A DNA stretch of 64,000 nt, from positions 1 to 64,000 of the forward strand of contig NZ_AOHC02000029.1 in assembly GCF_000332415.1 (NCBI RefSeq), given 5' to 3'. The translations under genes and the position numbers were made by a program. Position 1 is the first letter of the stretch, and each line of letters starts with the position of its first letter. The notes under the pieces are model-generated. The model ran no database searches, was not told where the DNA came from, and saw only the letters and a program-made list of their open reading frames with translations. Shown here piece after piece: positions 1 through 39,259 of this stretch. Origin of the DNA: Leptospira weilii serovar Ranarum str. ICFT (GTDB lineage Bacteria; Spirochaetota; Leptospiria; Leptospirales; Leptospiraceae).

Positions 1-127
1 AAAACGCAAACTTTTAACGGATTCCCAATTCCAAAGATTTGGGACGAACTCTGAGCAAGAAAGAAAATTAGATCCGTAAAATTCAAAGGCAAGAGCCGAT
101 CACAAACCAGGTTTCTAAAATCTAAAA

Positions 128-154
128 ATCAAGCCGGACATAAACCGGCTTGAT
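128..154 (-). terminator. Rho-independent terminator of the amtB-glnK operon
   Basis: A perfect 10-bp inverted repeat (arms 128-137 and 145-154, 7-nt loop) lies just past the glnK stop. Read on the minus strand the stem is followed by a T-rich run (TTTTTAGATTTT), as expected for an intrinsic terminator. Confidence 0.8.
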
Positions 155-175
155 TTACCAAATTTCAAAGAAGAA

Positions 176-538
<363 letters not shown>

Positions 539-554
539 ATTCTTCGGCAGATAA

Positions 555-1844
<1,290 letters not shown>

Positions 1845-1875
1845 TCTTATCCCCAAATCAATTGATACCCCTTGT

Positions 1876-1893
1876 ATGCAAAATTGATACCAA
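1876..1893 (-). promoter_or_regulatory. Sigma-54 (RpoN) promoter for amtB-glnK
   Basis: On the minus strand the sequence reads TTGGTATCAATTTTGCAT, with the diagnostic GG and GC doublets exactly 10 nt apart and a full TTGCA -12 box. The -24 box is TGGTAT against a consensus of TGGCAC. The predicted start of transcription, near 1866, leaves a 22-nt leader containing the ribosome site. Ammonium transporter operons are classic RpoN targets. The assignment is inferred from pattern and position only. Confidence 0.7.
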
Positions 1894-1947
1894 CTGAAAA
1901 ATAAATTAAAAATTCTCAGAAAATGAAAGAATGGCTCTAAAAAGCAG

Positions 1948-1958
1948 GAGTTCCCACA
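1948..1958. repeat. Copy of the intergenic 11-mer GAGTTCCCACA
   Basis: The same 11-mer, or a one-base variant, recurs in other intergenic gaps of this window at 9461, 9541, 9580 and (inverted) 53569. Here it lies about 55 bp upstream of the predicted sigma-54 promoter. Its function is unknown. Confidence 0.45.
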
Positions 1959-2060
1959 TTTCTTCGGTAGCAAAACAAAACACGGGTGGAAATCGAATGG
2001 AAACTACAAAAGATGCAAAATTCCCAACGAATAAAAGTCTCCAATTTGCTTAAAATATAG

Positions 2061-2079
2061 GCAATTTTAAAAAAATTGC
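2061..2079. promoter_or_regulatory. Perfect inverted repeat between amtB and the frameshifted gene
   Basis: The sequence GCAATTTT-AAA-AAAATTGC is a perfect 8-bp inverted repeat about 170 bp upstream of the amtB sigma-54 promoter. That distance suits an enhancer site for an NtrC-like activator. It is also followed on the plus strand by a T run, so a terminator or a chance AT-rich palindrome cannot be excluded. Confidence 0.35.
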
Positions 2080-2121
2080 TTTTTCTCTGTGGAAGATGCT
2101 AATAAAATCTAAAAACTGCTC

Positions 2122-3023
2122 TTATTCTAAATGAAAGCGTAAGCCAAATTTTAAGAGACTTTCTGTCGAAGTTGAAATGCTTGCAGTTGAATCGGAACCC
2201 AGACGAGCCACCGGATTATAATCCAAAATCAAATGGGAAGTGGCAAAATTTGTAAATCGAGGATGAAAAAAATAAGCGTCAAAAACATTCGCAGCATAAA
2301 TCAAAACGATCAGTGCAGCGGATAATTGAAAATTATGATAATTTCGGTTCACACTTTTTCTCTGGTCTTCAAAAGGTTTGTTATAGAGATAAAGCGCAAC
2401 TGGATCCGAAAAAGAAGGAACAGGAATCCAGGTTTCGTACGGGTTATTCATATGATTCAAGTCTTTCACGGAATTCTGATAAATCTGTTTTTCCCGATAG
2501 GCCAAATAAAACGATCCTATAAAAAGGATCGAATAAACGATCGCGGACGTCTTTCTTTCATCGACCCATTGCCCCAACCTGGAAAAACCGCAGATTTCCA
2601 TGCGACATCCCAAGGACTTAAACCCCGTTTCTGAAGTCGAGCCAAACGTCCCTCTTCTTTCTTTTGTGCCTCTACAGACTTACTCTCTTTTTCAAGAAGT
2701 TCTTGTTTTGCTTTTTTGGCGAACTCTAAACCCTCTTTTTCCTTTTCTGCGAGTTTGGCTTCCTCTTCTTTTTTGATTCGAAGAGCCTCTTCCTTCGAGA
2801 CATCGTCCTTATAAACGACTTTTAAAATTCGAATTTTCGGAATTTCCTGGCTTTTTCCATCTTCGGTTTTAACGGTAAGATTGTGTGCATTTTGAGAAGA
2901 AACCTTTCCTTTGAGTATGGTTCCGTCCTTCATTAAGATGGTTTCTGCCTTAAGGAATGTAGAAAAAACAAGGAACAAAAATAAAAAAGAAAACAACTTC
3001 TTTATGGCATACTGAACGCACAT
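2122..3023 (-). pseudogene. Secreted/membrane protein split by a frameshift
   Basis: Two overlapping frames join into one protein. Frame 1 (3023 down to about 2575) starts with a signal peptide, then a small domain (ETILMKDGTILKGKV...), a charged Lys/Glu-rich helix, and WDVAWKSAVFPGWG. Frame 2 (to 2122) continues with QWVDERK, a membrane helix (SAIVYSILFIGSFYLAY), a second hydrophobic segment and a tail ending GLRFHLE. The motif PGWGQW, common in small membrane proteins of this type, is restored by adding one G to the GGGG run at 2572-2575 (CCCC on the plus strand). Either this is a real 1-nt deletion or a sequencing/assembly error in a homopolymer. The intact product would be close to 300 residues; its function is unknown. 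Confidence 0.75.
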
Positions 3024-3066
3024 TCCACGGTTAAAACAATCGAGCTATAATTTGAAAACAATTTTT

Positions 3067-4677
<1,611 letters not shown>

Positions 4678-4693
4678 AAAACCCTCCGGATTT

Positions 4694-5740
<1,047 letters not shown>

Positions 5741-5744
5741 AAAC

Positions 5745-8962
<3,218 letters not shown>

Positions 8963-9001
8963 AGAGGTTTTAGGAACGGTAGGAACTCCGGAGAAAGTAT
9001 A

Positions 9002-9079
<78 letters not shown>

Positions 9080-9091
9080 CATTCCGTTATT

Positions 9092-11150
<2,059 letters not shown>

Positions 11151-11156
11151 GAAACA

Positions 11157-11953
<797 letters not shown>

Positions 11954-11955
11954 AT

Positions 11956-12651
<696 letters not shown>

Positions 12652-12654
12652 AAA

Positions 12655-12676
12655 TATATTCTAATTATTGAATATA
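12655..12676. terminator. Possible weak bidirectional terminator
   Basis: A perfect 7-bp AT-only stem (12655-12661 with 12670-12676, 8-nt loop) lies in the 36-bp gap between two convergent genes. The stem is weak, so confidence is low. Confidence 0.3.
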
Positions 12677-12687
12677 GTTTCTCCGAC

Positions 12688-13548
12688 TTATTTCGTCAAA
12701 ACGACAAATCTTTCCTTTCCGGAAAGGTCCTTCTCTACTCTTCCTTCCTTCCAACCTTTTGTGATCGAATCGGAAACGAAAATCCCCGCCAAAGAGGGAA
12801 GCGTTTCCATGTAAAATTTCCCGTTCTCTTTCAGATAAGGACGGGTCTCTTCGATCAATTTGAATAAAAATTCTTTCGGGTTGTCCAGAAACAATGCGAG
12901 ATGAGGTTCGTAATCGACCACGTCCTTCATCATTTCCGTTTTGTCCGAAATAGGAACATAAGGGGGATTTGTGACGATCAAATCGAACTTGAGTTTTTCA
13001 GGAATCGAAACGAACAAATCACTTTCTAAAAGTTGAATGGAGTTTTCATCTTCCAGGATTTGAGTCGTATTTTTTCGGGCGATTTCAAGGGCGTCTTTTG
13101 AGATGTCGCTTAACGTAAGATTCCAATCCTTTCGCGCGAGTTTCAGGCTGATTCCGATACAACCGCTTCCCGTACAAAGATCCAACACGTCTTGTCGGTC
13201 TTCGACACCCTTAAAATCATGTAGGATCTTTTCCACGAGTTCTTCCGTTTCGGGCCTCGGTATGAGAACTTTCTCGTTTACAAAAAACACGGAATTGTAA
13301 AACGCTTTTTGACCCGTTATGTAAGCCGTGGGTTTGTTTTTGGAACGTTCCAAAATTCTTTCTCTGTACGCGTTCTTTTCCGTTTCCGTAAGAAGCCGTT
13401 CAAAGTTCACATAAAGTTTTACTCTTTGAAGATTGAGGAGGTCGGCTAAGAGGATTTCCGCGTCCAAACGAGCGCTCTGGATTTCTTTCTTTTTTAAGAA
13501 TTCTTCCGATTTTTTTAAAAGAGCAAGGATGGAATCTGGATGTTGCAT
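12688..13548 (-). CDS. prmC: Peptide chain release factor N5-glutamine methyltransferase
   Basis: A 286-residue SAM-dependent methyltransferase that methylates the GGQ glutamine of release factors. An N-terminal helical domain (about 1-85) is followed by the Rossmann domain with VLDLCTGSGCIGISL (SAM motif I) and the catalytic NPPYVP. Length and motifs fit the PrmC/HemK family. The prfA partner often found next to it is absent here. tRNA-Arg lies upstream on the same strand. Confidence 0.94.
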   Translation of the reverse strand: MQHPDSILALLKKSEEFLKKKEIQSARLDAEILLADLLNLQRVKLYVNFERLLTETEKNAYRERILERSKNKPTAYITGQKAFYNSVFFVNEKVLIPRPETEELVEKILHDFKGVEDRQDVLDLCTGSGCIGISLKLARKDWNLTLSDISKDALEIARKNTTQILEDENSIQLLESDLFVSIPEKLKFDLIVTNPPYVPISDKTEMMKDVVDYEPHLALFLDNPKEFLFKLIEETRPYLKENGKFYMETLPSLAGIFVSDSITKGWKEGRVEKDLSGKERFVVLTK

Positions 13549-13621
13549 GTGTTTGAAGTTCAGGGACCGGCGCCCAAGTTAAGAGATTTCACTCATTCTT
13601 TCAAACTCGCCAACATTAGGT

Positions 13622-15421
<1,800 letters not shown>

Positions 15422-15430
15422 ATGGATTAC

Positions 15431-16683
<1,253 letters not shown>

Positions 16684-16698
16684 CTTTTGAAGTCCGAG

Positions 16699-17391
16699 TT
16701 ATCGGATTTGTAAACCGGGATCGATCGCGGAACTTCCGCGGTTAAGCTGAAAGTAAAGCCCTTTTCCGGATTCCAAAGAACCTAATATCTTGGAAGAATC
16801 CACGGTTTCTCCTTCGTTTACGGAAACCGTTTTTAAATTCGCGTACACGGTAGAATAACCGTTTTTATGTTCCAATATCACGTATTTCTTATATCCTTCC
16901 ATCTCGTTCACTACCAAGACCTTTCCGGGAGAGGCCGGACGAACCTCGTTGTGCCTCGATGCCTTGAACAAAACTCCTTTGTGAGGAGCGAAACTGAGTT
17001 TGGTAAAATGATTTTGTACGGGAGCTCGGCTTTTCAAAGGAAATCTAAAAGCGGGTTTAGAAAATTCGACGGATTCCCCCGGGATCGATTTTATATTTTT
17101 AGAAACGGGTTTTTCGTTTTCTACCTTCGTCGACTTTTCATTTTCCCGAATGGAAGATCCTTGAACCTTCAGTTTTTCTCCGGGTTGTAAGGAATCCGTA
17201 TTTTTTTTTTCGTTCCATTCCATAATTTTATGATAATCGACTTTGAATTTTTTTCCCAAAGAATAATACGTATCCCCCTTTTGGACGGTGTAAAAAGAAG
17301 GATTCTGCGACCCGGCCGCAAAGATACGGGAAAGAAATAAAAAAAGCATCAGAATTCCGAAACTTGGAAGGACGCGGTTCATTTCTTTCAA
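16699..17391 (-). CDS. LysM protein with degenerate M23 (LytM-like) domain
   Basis: A 230-residue exported protein: a signal peptide (about 1-26), a LysM peptidoglycan-binding domain (about 33-78, [20 protein letters not shown]) and a C-terminal M23 fold (about 130-230). The fold is recognisable from HKGVLF, GKVLVV and [17 protein letters not shown], but the zinc ligands are missing: the Asp of HxxxD is replaced, and the final HLHF motif reads LYFQL. It is therefore probably a non-catalytic LytM domain, like EnvC/NlpD-type regulators of cell-wall amidases. Confidence 0.85.
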   Translation of the reverse strand: MKEMNRVLPSFGILMLFLFLSRIFAAGSQNPSFYTVQKGDTYYSLGKKFKVDYHKIMEWNEKKNTDSLQPGEKLKVQGSSIRENEKSTKVENEKPVSKNIKSIPGESVEFSKPAFRFPLKSRAPVQNHFTKLSFAPHKGVLFKASRHNEVRPASPGKVLVVNEMEGYKKYVILEHKNGYSTVYANLKTVSVNEGETVDSSKILGSLESGKGLYFQLNRGSSAIDPGLQIR

Positions 17392-17483
17392 TATCGGCAG
17401 AAAATCTCGAAACGGGAAGCGATGAACGCGCGGAAAATAAAAAAAGGAAGCCGTATTCCGAAAAGATACGCGGATAAAAAAAA

Positions 17484-17505
17484 GAGCCTTACGGCCCTTT
17501 TTTAA
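17484..17505 (-). terminator. Terminator downstream of fusA
   Basis: On the minus strand GGGCC-GTAA-GGCTC forms a 5-bp stem (one G-U pair) followed by eight T residues. The wobble pairs only on this strand, which fits termination of fusA. Confidence 0.7.
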
Positions 17506-17527
17506 GAGATAAAATTTGATTCTAAGA

Positions 17528-19661
<2,134 letters not shown>

Positions 19662-19898
19662 ATAAAAGATTGCAAATACTTCCGATGAAATCACCGGTAA
19701 AGGGCGCTTGAAGAAAGTCCCCAATTTACCAAATTCCAAAAAAAGGCGGGTTTGTAAACCCAAATCGAGGGATCCATAGGTTTCACCGCATTTTTCATTT
19801 GCCCGGGAACGGTTTTCAAAAAGGATGATCTTTTGCGTCTCGGACAAAACGACGTTTGTACGTTAGACTTTTGAAACCTGCTTTCAAACTTTAAAACC

Positions 19899-21512
<1,614 letters not shown>

Positions 21513-21705
21513 TTCTTCCATGTTTTGAACGACTTCGAATCATACGTTTAAATTCAACCGCCGAACACACGTTAAAAATGGAATCGAATTTACGTGACTT
21601 TTAAGATCCGAATTCCGATACAAAATCGAGATTTGAGACAATTCCAAGTTTCTTGGGCGACTTTAAGAACCTGGATTTTCCTTGATGAATTGAGGGATTG
21701 TAAGG

Positions 21706-22618
<913 letters not shown>

Positions 22619-22668
22619 AAAAGAAAAATCGGATGTAACATTTCCGGAGAGAAACGAATTCAAAAGAT

Positions 22669-23172
22669 ATGAAGGAAATCTTAAACAAAAGCGGCAAGGT
22701 TGCGTTTTGGATTTTATTGTTTTTATCGATTACGATCGCACTCTCAATCTTCAAGGCATCCGATTTAAAACCGTCCGTCTCTCTAAACGGGATGAAGTCT
22801 TTCGATGGAATCCGATACGATTCCGAAAATCAAGTAACCGTCGTTTACTTTTGGGCGACTTGGTGCGGAGTCTGTTCCGTCAATCTTCCTTTGATCAAAT
22901 GGTATTCTCATCAATTGGAAAACAGTTCCCGCTTCTCCTTTGTCAGCGTAGAAGAAGGCGAAAACTCGGAGGAACTGAATCGATACGTAAAAGAAAAAGA
23001 TCTTCGATTTAAGATCATTCCGGCGAACGTTTCTTTTTTGAAAGAATGGAGGATCAACTCGTATCCGTCTTTCGTAATTCTGGATCGATCCGGAGTCATT
23101 CGTTTTGCCGATTCGGGAATGATGAATCCTTTTAGTTTTTTCCTGAGAATCTGGATCGCGTATTTTTTTTAA
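22669..23172 (+). CDS. Membrane-anchored thioredoxin-like protein
   Basis: A 167-residue TlpA/ResA-like protein: one N-terminal membrane helix (about 10-28), then a thioredoxin fold with the redox site FWATWCGVC and the cis-proline loop [10 protein letters not shown]. It should act on the periplasmic side as a thiol-disulfide reductase, for example in cytochrome c maturation. The CGVC dipeptide is unusual but not unknown. The gene ends 31 bp before the next weakly started frame. Confidence 0.85.
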   Translation: MKEILNKSGKVAFWILLFLSITIALSIFKASDLKPSVSLNGMKSFDGIRYDSENQVTVVYFWATWCGVCSVNLPLIKWYSHQLENSSRFSFVSVEEGENSEELNRYVKEKDLRFKIIPANVSFLKEWRINSYPSFVILDRSGVIRFADSGMMNPFSFFLRIWIAYFF

Positions 23173-23223
23173 CCTCGTGAATCTTGATTTAGATTCGTTT
23201 TCTTGGGGACCGATATACATACT

Positions 23224-23991
<768 letters not shown>

Positions 23992-24358
23992 GAAGAACTT
24001 TAGTTTTTAATAATATACTCAATTTATCCCATAACAAATCCTAACTTATCCCGAAACGTAAAGACCATCCTCCAATCCGAGACGATTCCGATAAAACGCG
24101 ACGTTTTGGGGGCCGATTTTAAATGCCGCTCAAAGGTCGTTCCCCGAAAAAGCGGTACTTTATTCTCATTGTGACTATCTTGGGTTCATTCAAAAATTTT
24201 CCGATCAAAACACGGAGCCGTTCTTAAAGTAATACTATACTCTTAATGAAATAAAATATGTCGATTTTTCCGGAAATATCTTGATCGATAACTGTTTCAT
24301 TTCTTAAAATGCAGGCTCGTATCGAAACGGAAAAAATGACAGAGAGCAAAAAACGCCG
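23992..24358. other. Intergenic gap with one copy of a dispersed repeat
   Basis: This 367-bp gap has no visible gene. Positions 24043-24103 resemble 39002-39062: a shared start (AACTTRTCCCGAAACRTAAA), then CCGATAAAA at exactly the same 45-nt offset. The remainder is AT-rich and may hold the promoter of the following GGDEF gene. A 9-codon open frame starting at 24337 overlaps the GGDEF start codon. Confidence 0.4.
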
Positions 24359-25342
<984 letters not shown>

Positions 25343-25431
25343 ATCTCTACGAATCAATGGAATCGGCGTAAAAGAATCAGAAAGATTTCTATTTTACATA
25401 ACTCTAATATCTAATACTCCGCAAAAGAAAA

Positions 25432-26388
25432 TCAAGGCACATCGCCGAAGTATTCGATCTCTCGAGTTAAGAGAACTCCCGTCGTTTGATGGACCTTATC
25501 TAAAACGAGTTCAACCAAATAGTTTACGTCCGCCGCAGTTGCAGCGCCCACGTTTACGATAAAATTACAATGTTCGGGAGAAATCCGAGCGCCGCCTTTT
25601 ACTTGACCTCTCAAACCGGCTTGATCGATCAACTCCCATGCTTTGATTTCTTTTCCGTCTTCTCGAAAGATTTTTGGATTTTTAAAAACGGAACCGGCGC
25701 TTTTTTTATTTTCAGGTTGGGAAGAATTTCTTCTGTCCCTTTTATCCTTTAAAGAAGTTTCGATTTCCTCTAAATTTCCCTCTTTCAAGAGAATCTCGAT
25801 TCCCAAAATGATGGAATCTTTTGCGTTTAAGAATTCGGTAAATCGATAACCGTGTTTAATTTCGGCGGGTTTACGAACGAACACTTCGTCGTTTCTCAAA
25901 AATTCAACGGTTTGAATCAAGTCGAAAAGTTCTCCGCCGTAACAACCCGCATTTTGAATGACCGCCCCGCCCGTCCATCCCGGAATCGTGCTCAAAAACT
26001 CGGCCCCCGTATAACCCAATTGCGAAATTTGTCGAAATGTAGGCGTCGTGTTCGTGGCGGCGCCGATTCTAAATTTTCCTTCTCCTAAGGATTCAAATTC
26101 CTTAAATTTCCCCGACAAACGTAAAACGATAAAGTTATCGGGATGATCCGAAATCAAAAGATTCGAACCTCCTCCAAGTATCTTCCAAGGTATTTCGGAT
26201 TTATAAAAAATGGAAAGCGCTTCCAAGACCTGCGTCGAATTCTCGGGTTCGACAACCACCGGACAAACCCCGCCGATCTTAAACGAAGACAAAACTCCCA
26301 GCCGGACTTCCGACCTAAAGGGTATTTTAGAGGACTCCAAGGTTTGTTTTAGGATTCGAATCCGAGATTCGGAAAGAACAAGCGACAT
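25432..26388 (-). CDS. murB: UDP-N-acetylenolpyruvoylglucosamine reductase
   Basis: A 318-residue FAD enzyme reducing UDP-GlcNAc-enolpyruvate to UDP-MurNAc in peptidoglycan synthesis. FAD-binding segments are [11 protein letters not shown] and [28 protein letters not shown] contains the proton-donating Ser, and the closing region is [10 protein letters not shown]. The short substrate loop indicates a type II MurB, as in Gram-positives, rather than the E. coli type. No other mur gene is nearby. Confidence 0.94.
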   Translation of the reverse strand: MSLVLSESRIRILKQTLESSKIPFRSEVRLGVLSSFKIGGVCPVVVEPENSTQVLEALSIFYKSEIPWKILGGGSNLLISDHPDNFIVLRLSGKFKEFESLGEGKFRIGAATNTTPTFRQISQLGYTGAEFLSTIPGWTGGAVIQNAGCYGGELFDLIQTVEFLRNDEVFVRKPAEIKHGYRFTEFLNAKDSIILGIEILLKEGNLEEIETSLKDKRDRRNSSQPENKKSAGSVFKNPKIFREDGKEIKAWELIDQAGLRGQVKGGARISPEHCNFIVNVGAATAADVNYLVELVLDKVHQTTGVLLTREIEYFGDVP

Positions 26389-26422
26389 ATGAATACTGAA
26401 AGAAGCTCCCCTATTATCTTCT

Positions 26423-26464
<42 letters not shown>

Positions 26465-26483
26465 CTATAGAAAAGAGGTGATT

Positions 26484-26618
26484 ATGTTTTTTCTCTTATT
26501 GGAATCCATCTATTTCGACTTTGCTTCCGGACGGACCGATTGGGAAACCTATTGTGAATCGGTAATCCTACTCGCTCAAGACCAAGAAAAACTGGCGGGG
26601 TTCGTTTCCTACAGATGA
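26484..26618 (+). pseudogene. Short truncated open frame abutting a transposase remnant
   Basis: A 44-codon frame (MFFLLLESIYFDFASGRTDW...) follows a good GAGGTG ribosome site and then runs out of frame into the transposase remnant that begins at 26587. It looks like the 5' end of a former gene. The family is not recognised. Confidence 0.35.
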
Positions 26619-26754
26619 AGCGGCGATCAAACTTCTTTATTTAGCTTTGAAATCATATTCTAAAAAACGGACTATGCCAATTTAAGATTGGGGAAAAGCG
26701 ATGAATCAGTTTTCGATTATTTTCGGGGATCGATTGAAACTGGATTCGTTCTAA
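26587..26754 (+). mobile_element. IS256-family (Mutator-type) transposase remnant
   Basis: In one frame the DNA reads RGSFPTDEAAIKLLYLALK, then TMPI, an in-frame TAA, then DWGKAMNQFSIIFGDRLKL and a stop. This is the conserved C-terminal end of IS256/Mutator transposases (FPxDEAxxKLLYLAL...W..ALNQFxIxF). Only about 55 codons survive with one internal stop, and no terminal repeat was found. It is a dead relic of an insertion event. Confidence 0.72.
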
Positions 26755-26782
26755 GAAAGTTATTTACACAGGATGGCCGGCA

Positions 26783-27148
26783 CTACCTAATTTTATAATC
26801 TTTTATAAGAATTTCAGTAGAGATCCCTAATTTTTTATTAATCTTTCGTATCATATCTAAAGTTAATTTTCTTTTCTTGTTAAGAATCTCAGTTGCCCGA
26901 CTCCGACCGCCAATCCAATTACCTAAATCGACGTTCTTGAGATTTTTTTCTTCCATAACAGATTTTATTGCTTCAATTGGGTCTGGAGTCTCAATAGGAA
27001 AATGTTTATTTTCGTAAGCGTCGACAAGCGTTATTAAAATATCTAATTTATCATATTCAGGCGTATTTTTCCTTGTATCCCAAAGTCTTTCTATTTCTTT
27101 GAGAGCGAAATCGTAATCCTTGGTAGATTTTATTGGTTTAATTTCCAT
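26783..27148 (-). CDS. HigA-type antitoxin (XRE helix-turn-helix)
   Basis: A 121-residue protein with a C-terminal helix-turn-helix (NVDLGNWIGGRSRATEILNKKRKLTLDMIRKI), the standard layout for HigA antitoxins that bind DNA and neutralise a HigB ribonuclease. The N-terminal 65 residues are acidic and helical. The toxin gene should lie just upstream on the same strand, but only its 3' end remains (27152-27247), so this is an orphaned antitoxin. Base composition is more AT-rich than that of its neighbours. Confidence 0.85.
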   Translation of the reverse strand: MEIKPIKSTKDYDFALKEIERLWDTRKNTPEYDKLDILITLVDAYENKHFPIETPDPIEAIKSVMEEKNLKNVDLGNWIGGRSRATEILNKKRKLTLDMIRKINKKLGISTEILIKDYKIR

Positions 27149-27151
27149 TTA

Positions 27152-27247
27152 AATATCCTCAGCACTAATTTTATCATATTCTTCATGTGTCCCAATAAAA
27201 CGTATGAATAAAGAAACGTGATACAATATATCGCCTTTCGTTTCAAT
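27152..27247 (-). pseudogene. HigB-type toxin, C-terminal remnant
   Basis: Directly upstream of higA on the minus strand, one frame reads IETKGDILYHVSL then FIRFIGTHEEYDKI and SAEDI with a TAA stop. FIRFIGTHxEYDKI is the conserved end of HigB/RelE-like mRNA interferases. A TAA stop sits just before this segment, and no HigB-like N-terminus is visible, so the toxin is dead. The canonical higB-higA order is retained. Confidence 0.7.
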
Positions 27248-27356
27248 TTATTGACTCCGCTTCAATCGCTTTCGCATTTGTTATACCGAGCTCACGTTAT
27301 TTAATCTAAATTTCAAATAATGATGAGGCGTAAAATTCACCAAAACTTCCGCCTAA

Positions 27357-28043
<687 letters not shown>

Positions 28044-28059
28044 TCCGACTTCTCTTACT

Positions 28060-28602
<543 letters not shown>

Positions 28603-28614
28603 AGGTTTCCGATT

Positions 28615-29949
<1,335 letters not shown>

Positions 29950-30044
29950 TGTGGGAGTGTAAAAATCAGATTGGATCTAGGATTGCGTGAATTTAGGATG
30001 AACCCGGCGTTTGGGTTTAAGGAACGGAAATTGAATATCGTTGA

Positions 30045-30078
<34 letters not shown>

Positions 30079-30181
30079 CTTACTGGATAGAGTCTTTGAA
30101 TTGGCGAAAAATGTCGATCGTTTAAAAGAAAAAAACATTCGATTTTATGGAACTAATGTTTTGAAAAAAACAAACTTTCAT

Positions 30182-32767
<2,586 letters not shown>

Positions 32768-32773
32768 GGTCGA

Positions 32774-33781
<1,008 letters not shown>

Positions 33782-33844
33782 GAAAGCTCCTCATTGACGG
33801 GTTCGTGTCGAAAAAAATTCTTTCATGAATCGATTCCGAAATCG

Positions 33845-33904
<60 letters not shown>

Positions 33905-33911
33905 ATCTCCC

Positions 33912-34601
<690 letters not shown>

Positions 34602-34708
34602 TCTTTAGAAAGGTTGGACATTCCGTATCCCGTTTCTAAATTGAGTTTACAGCTTCTCTTTTTTATTATGAGATTGTAACGTAAAAGAAACGGTAAAACT
34701 CCGGATCG

Positions 34709-35716
<1,008 letters not shown>

Positions 35717-35719
35717 CCA

Positions 35720-38999
<3,280 letters not shown>

Positions 39000-39001
<2 letters not shown>

Positions 39002-39079
39002 AACTTGTCCCGAAACATAAAACAATCGCAGAAGATTTGCGGCCATCCGATAAAATCGGACGGTTGGCGGACAAGCTCT
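39000..39079. repeat. 80-bp element with terminal inverted repeats
   Basis: The ends GAACTTGTCC (39001-39010) and GGACAAGCTC (39069-39078) are inverted with one mismatch. The left half resembles 24043-24103, including CCGATAAAA at the same offset. An inner hairpin (TCCGAT-AAA-ATCGGA) is present. It may act as a transcript end for recG or be a decayed mobile repeat. Confidence 0.45.
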
Positions 39080-39259
39080 TAATCGTTCTAAACGAATGAA
39101 CTTGCCGTCAAACTTCAGAAGACAAACGAATATCGCTTCGTGAGAGTTATCTGCAATGCCCAAATGTATGACTCAAGAGAAGGGTAAAGAAATTCACTTC
39201 CCCATTTTAGCACAATTTTAACATTTGATCCTAAGCTAAAGAATCTACATTATGTCACT

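Noticed and set aside
1845..1973. Longer N-terminus of the ammonium transporter
   Set aside because: It would contain the sigma-54 promoter and lacks a ribosome site; the signal peptide begins properly at 1844 or two codons later.
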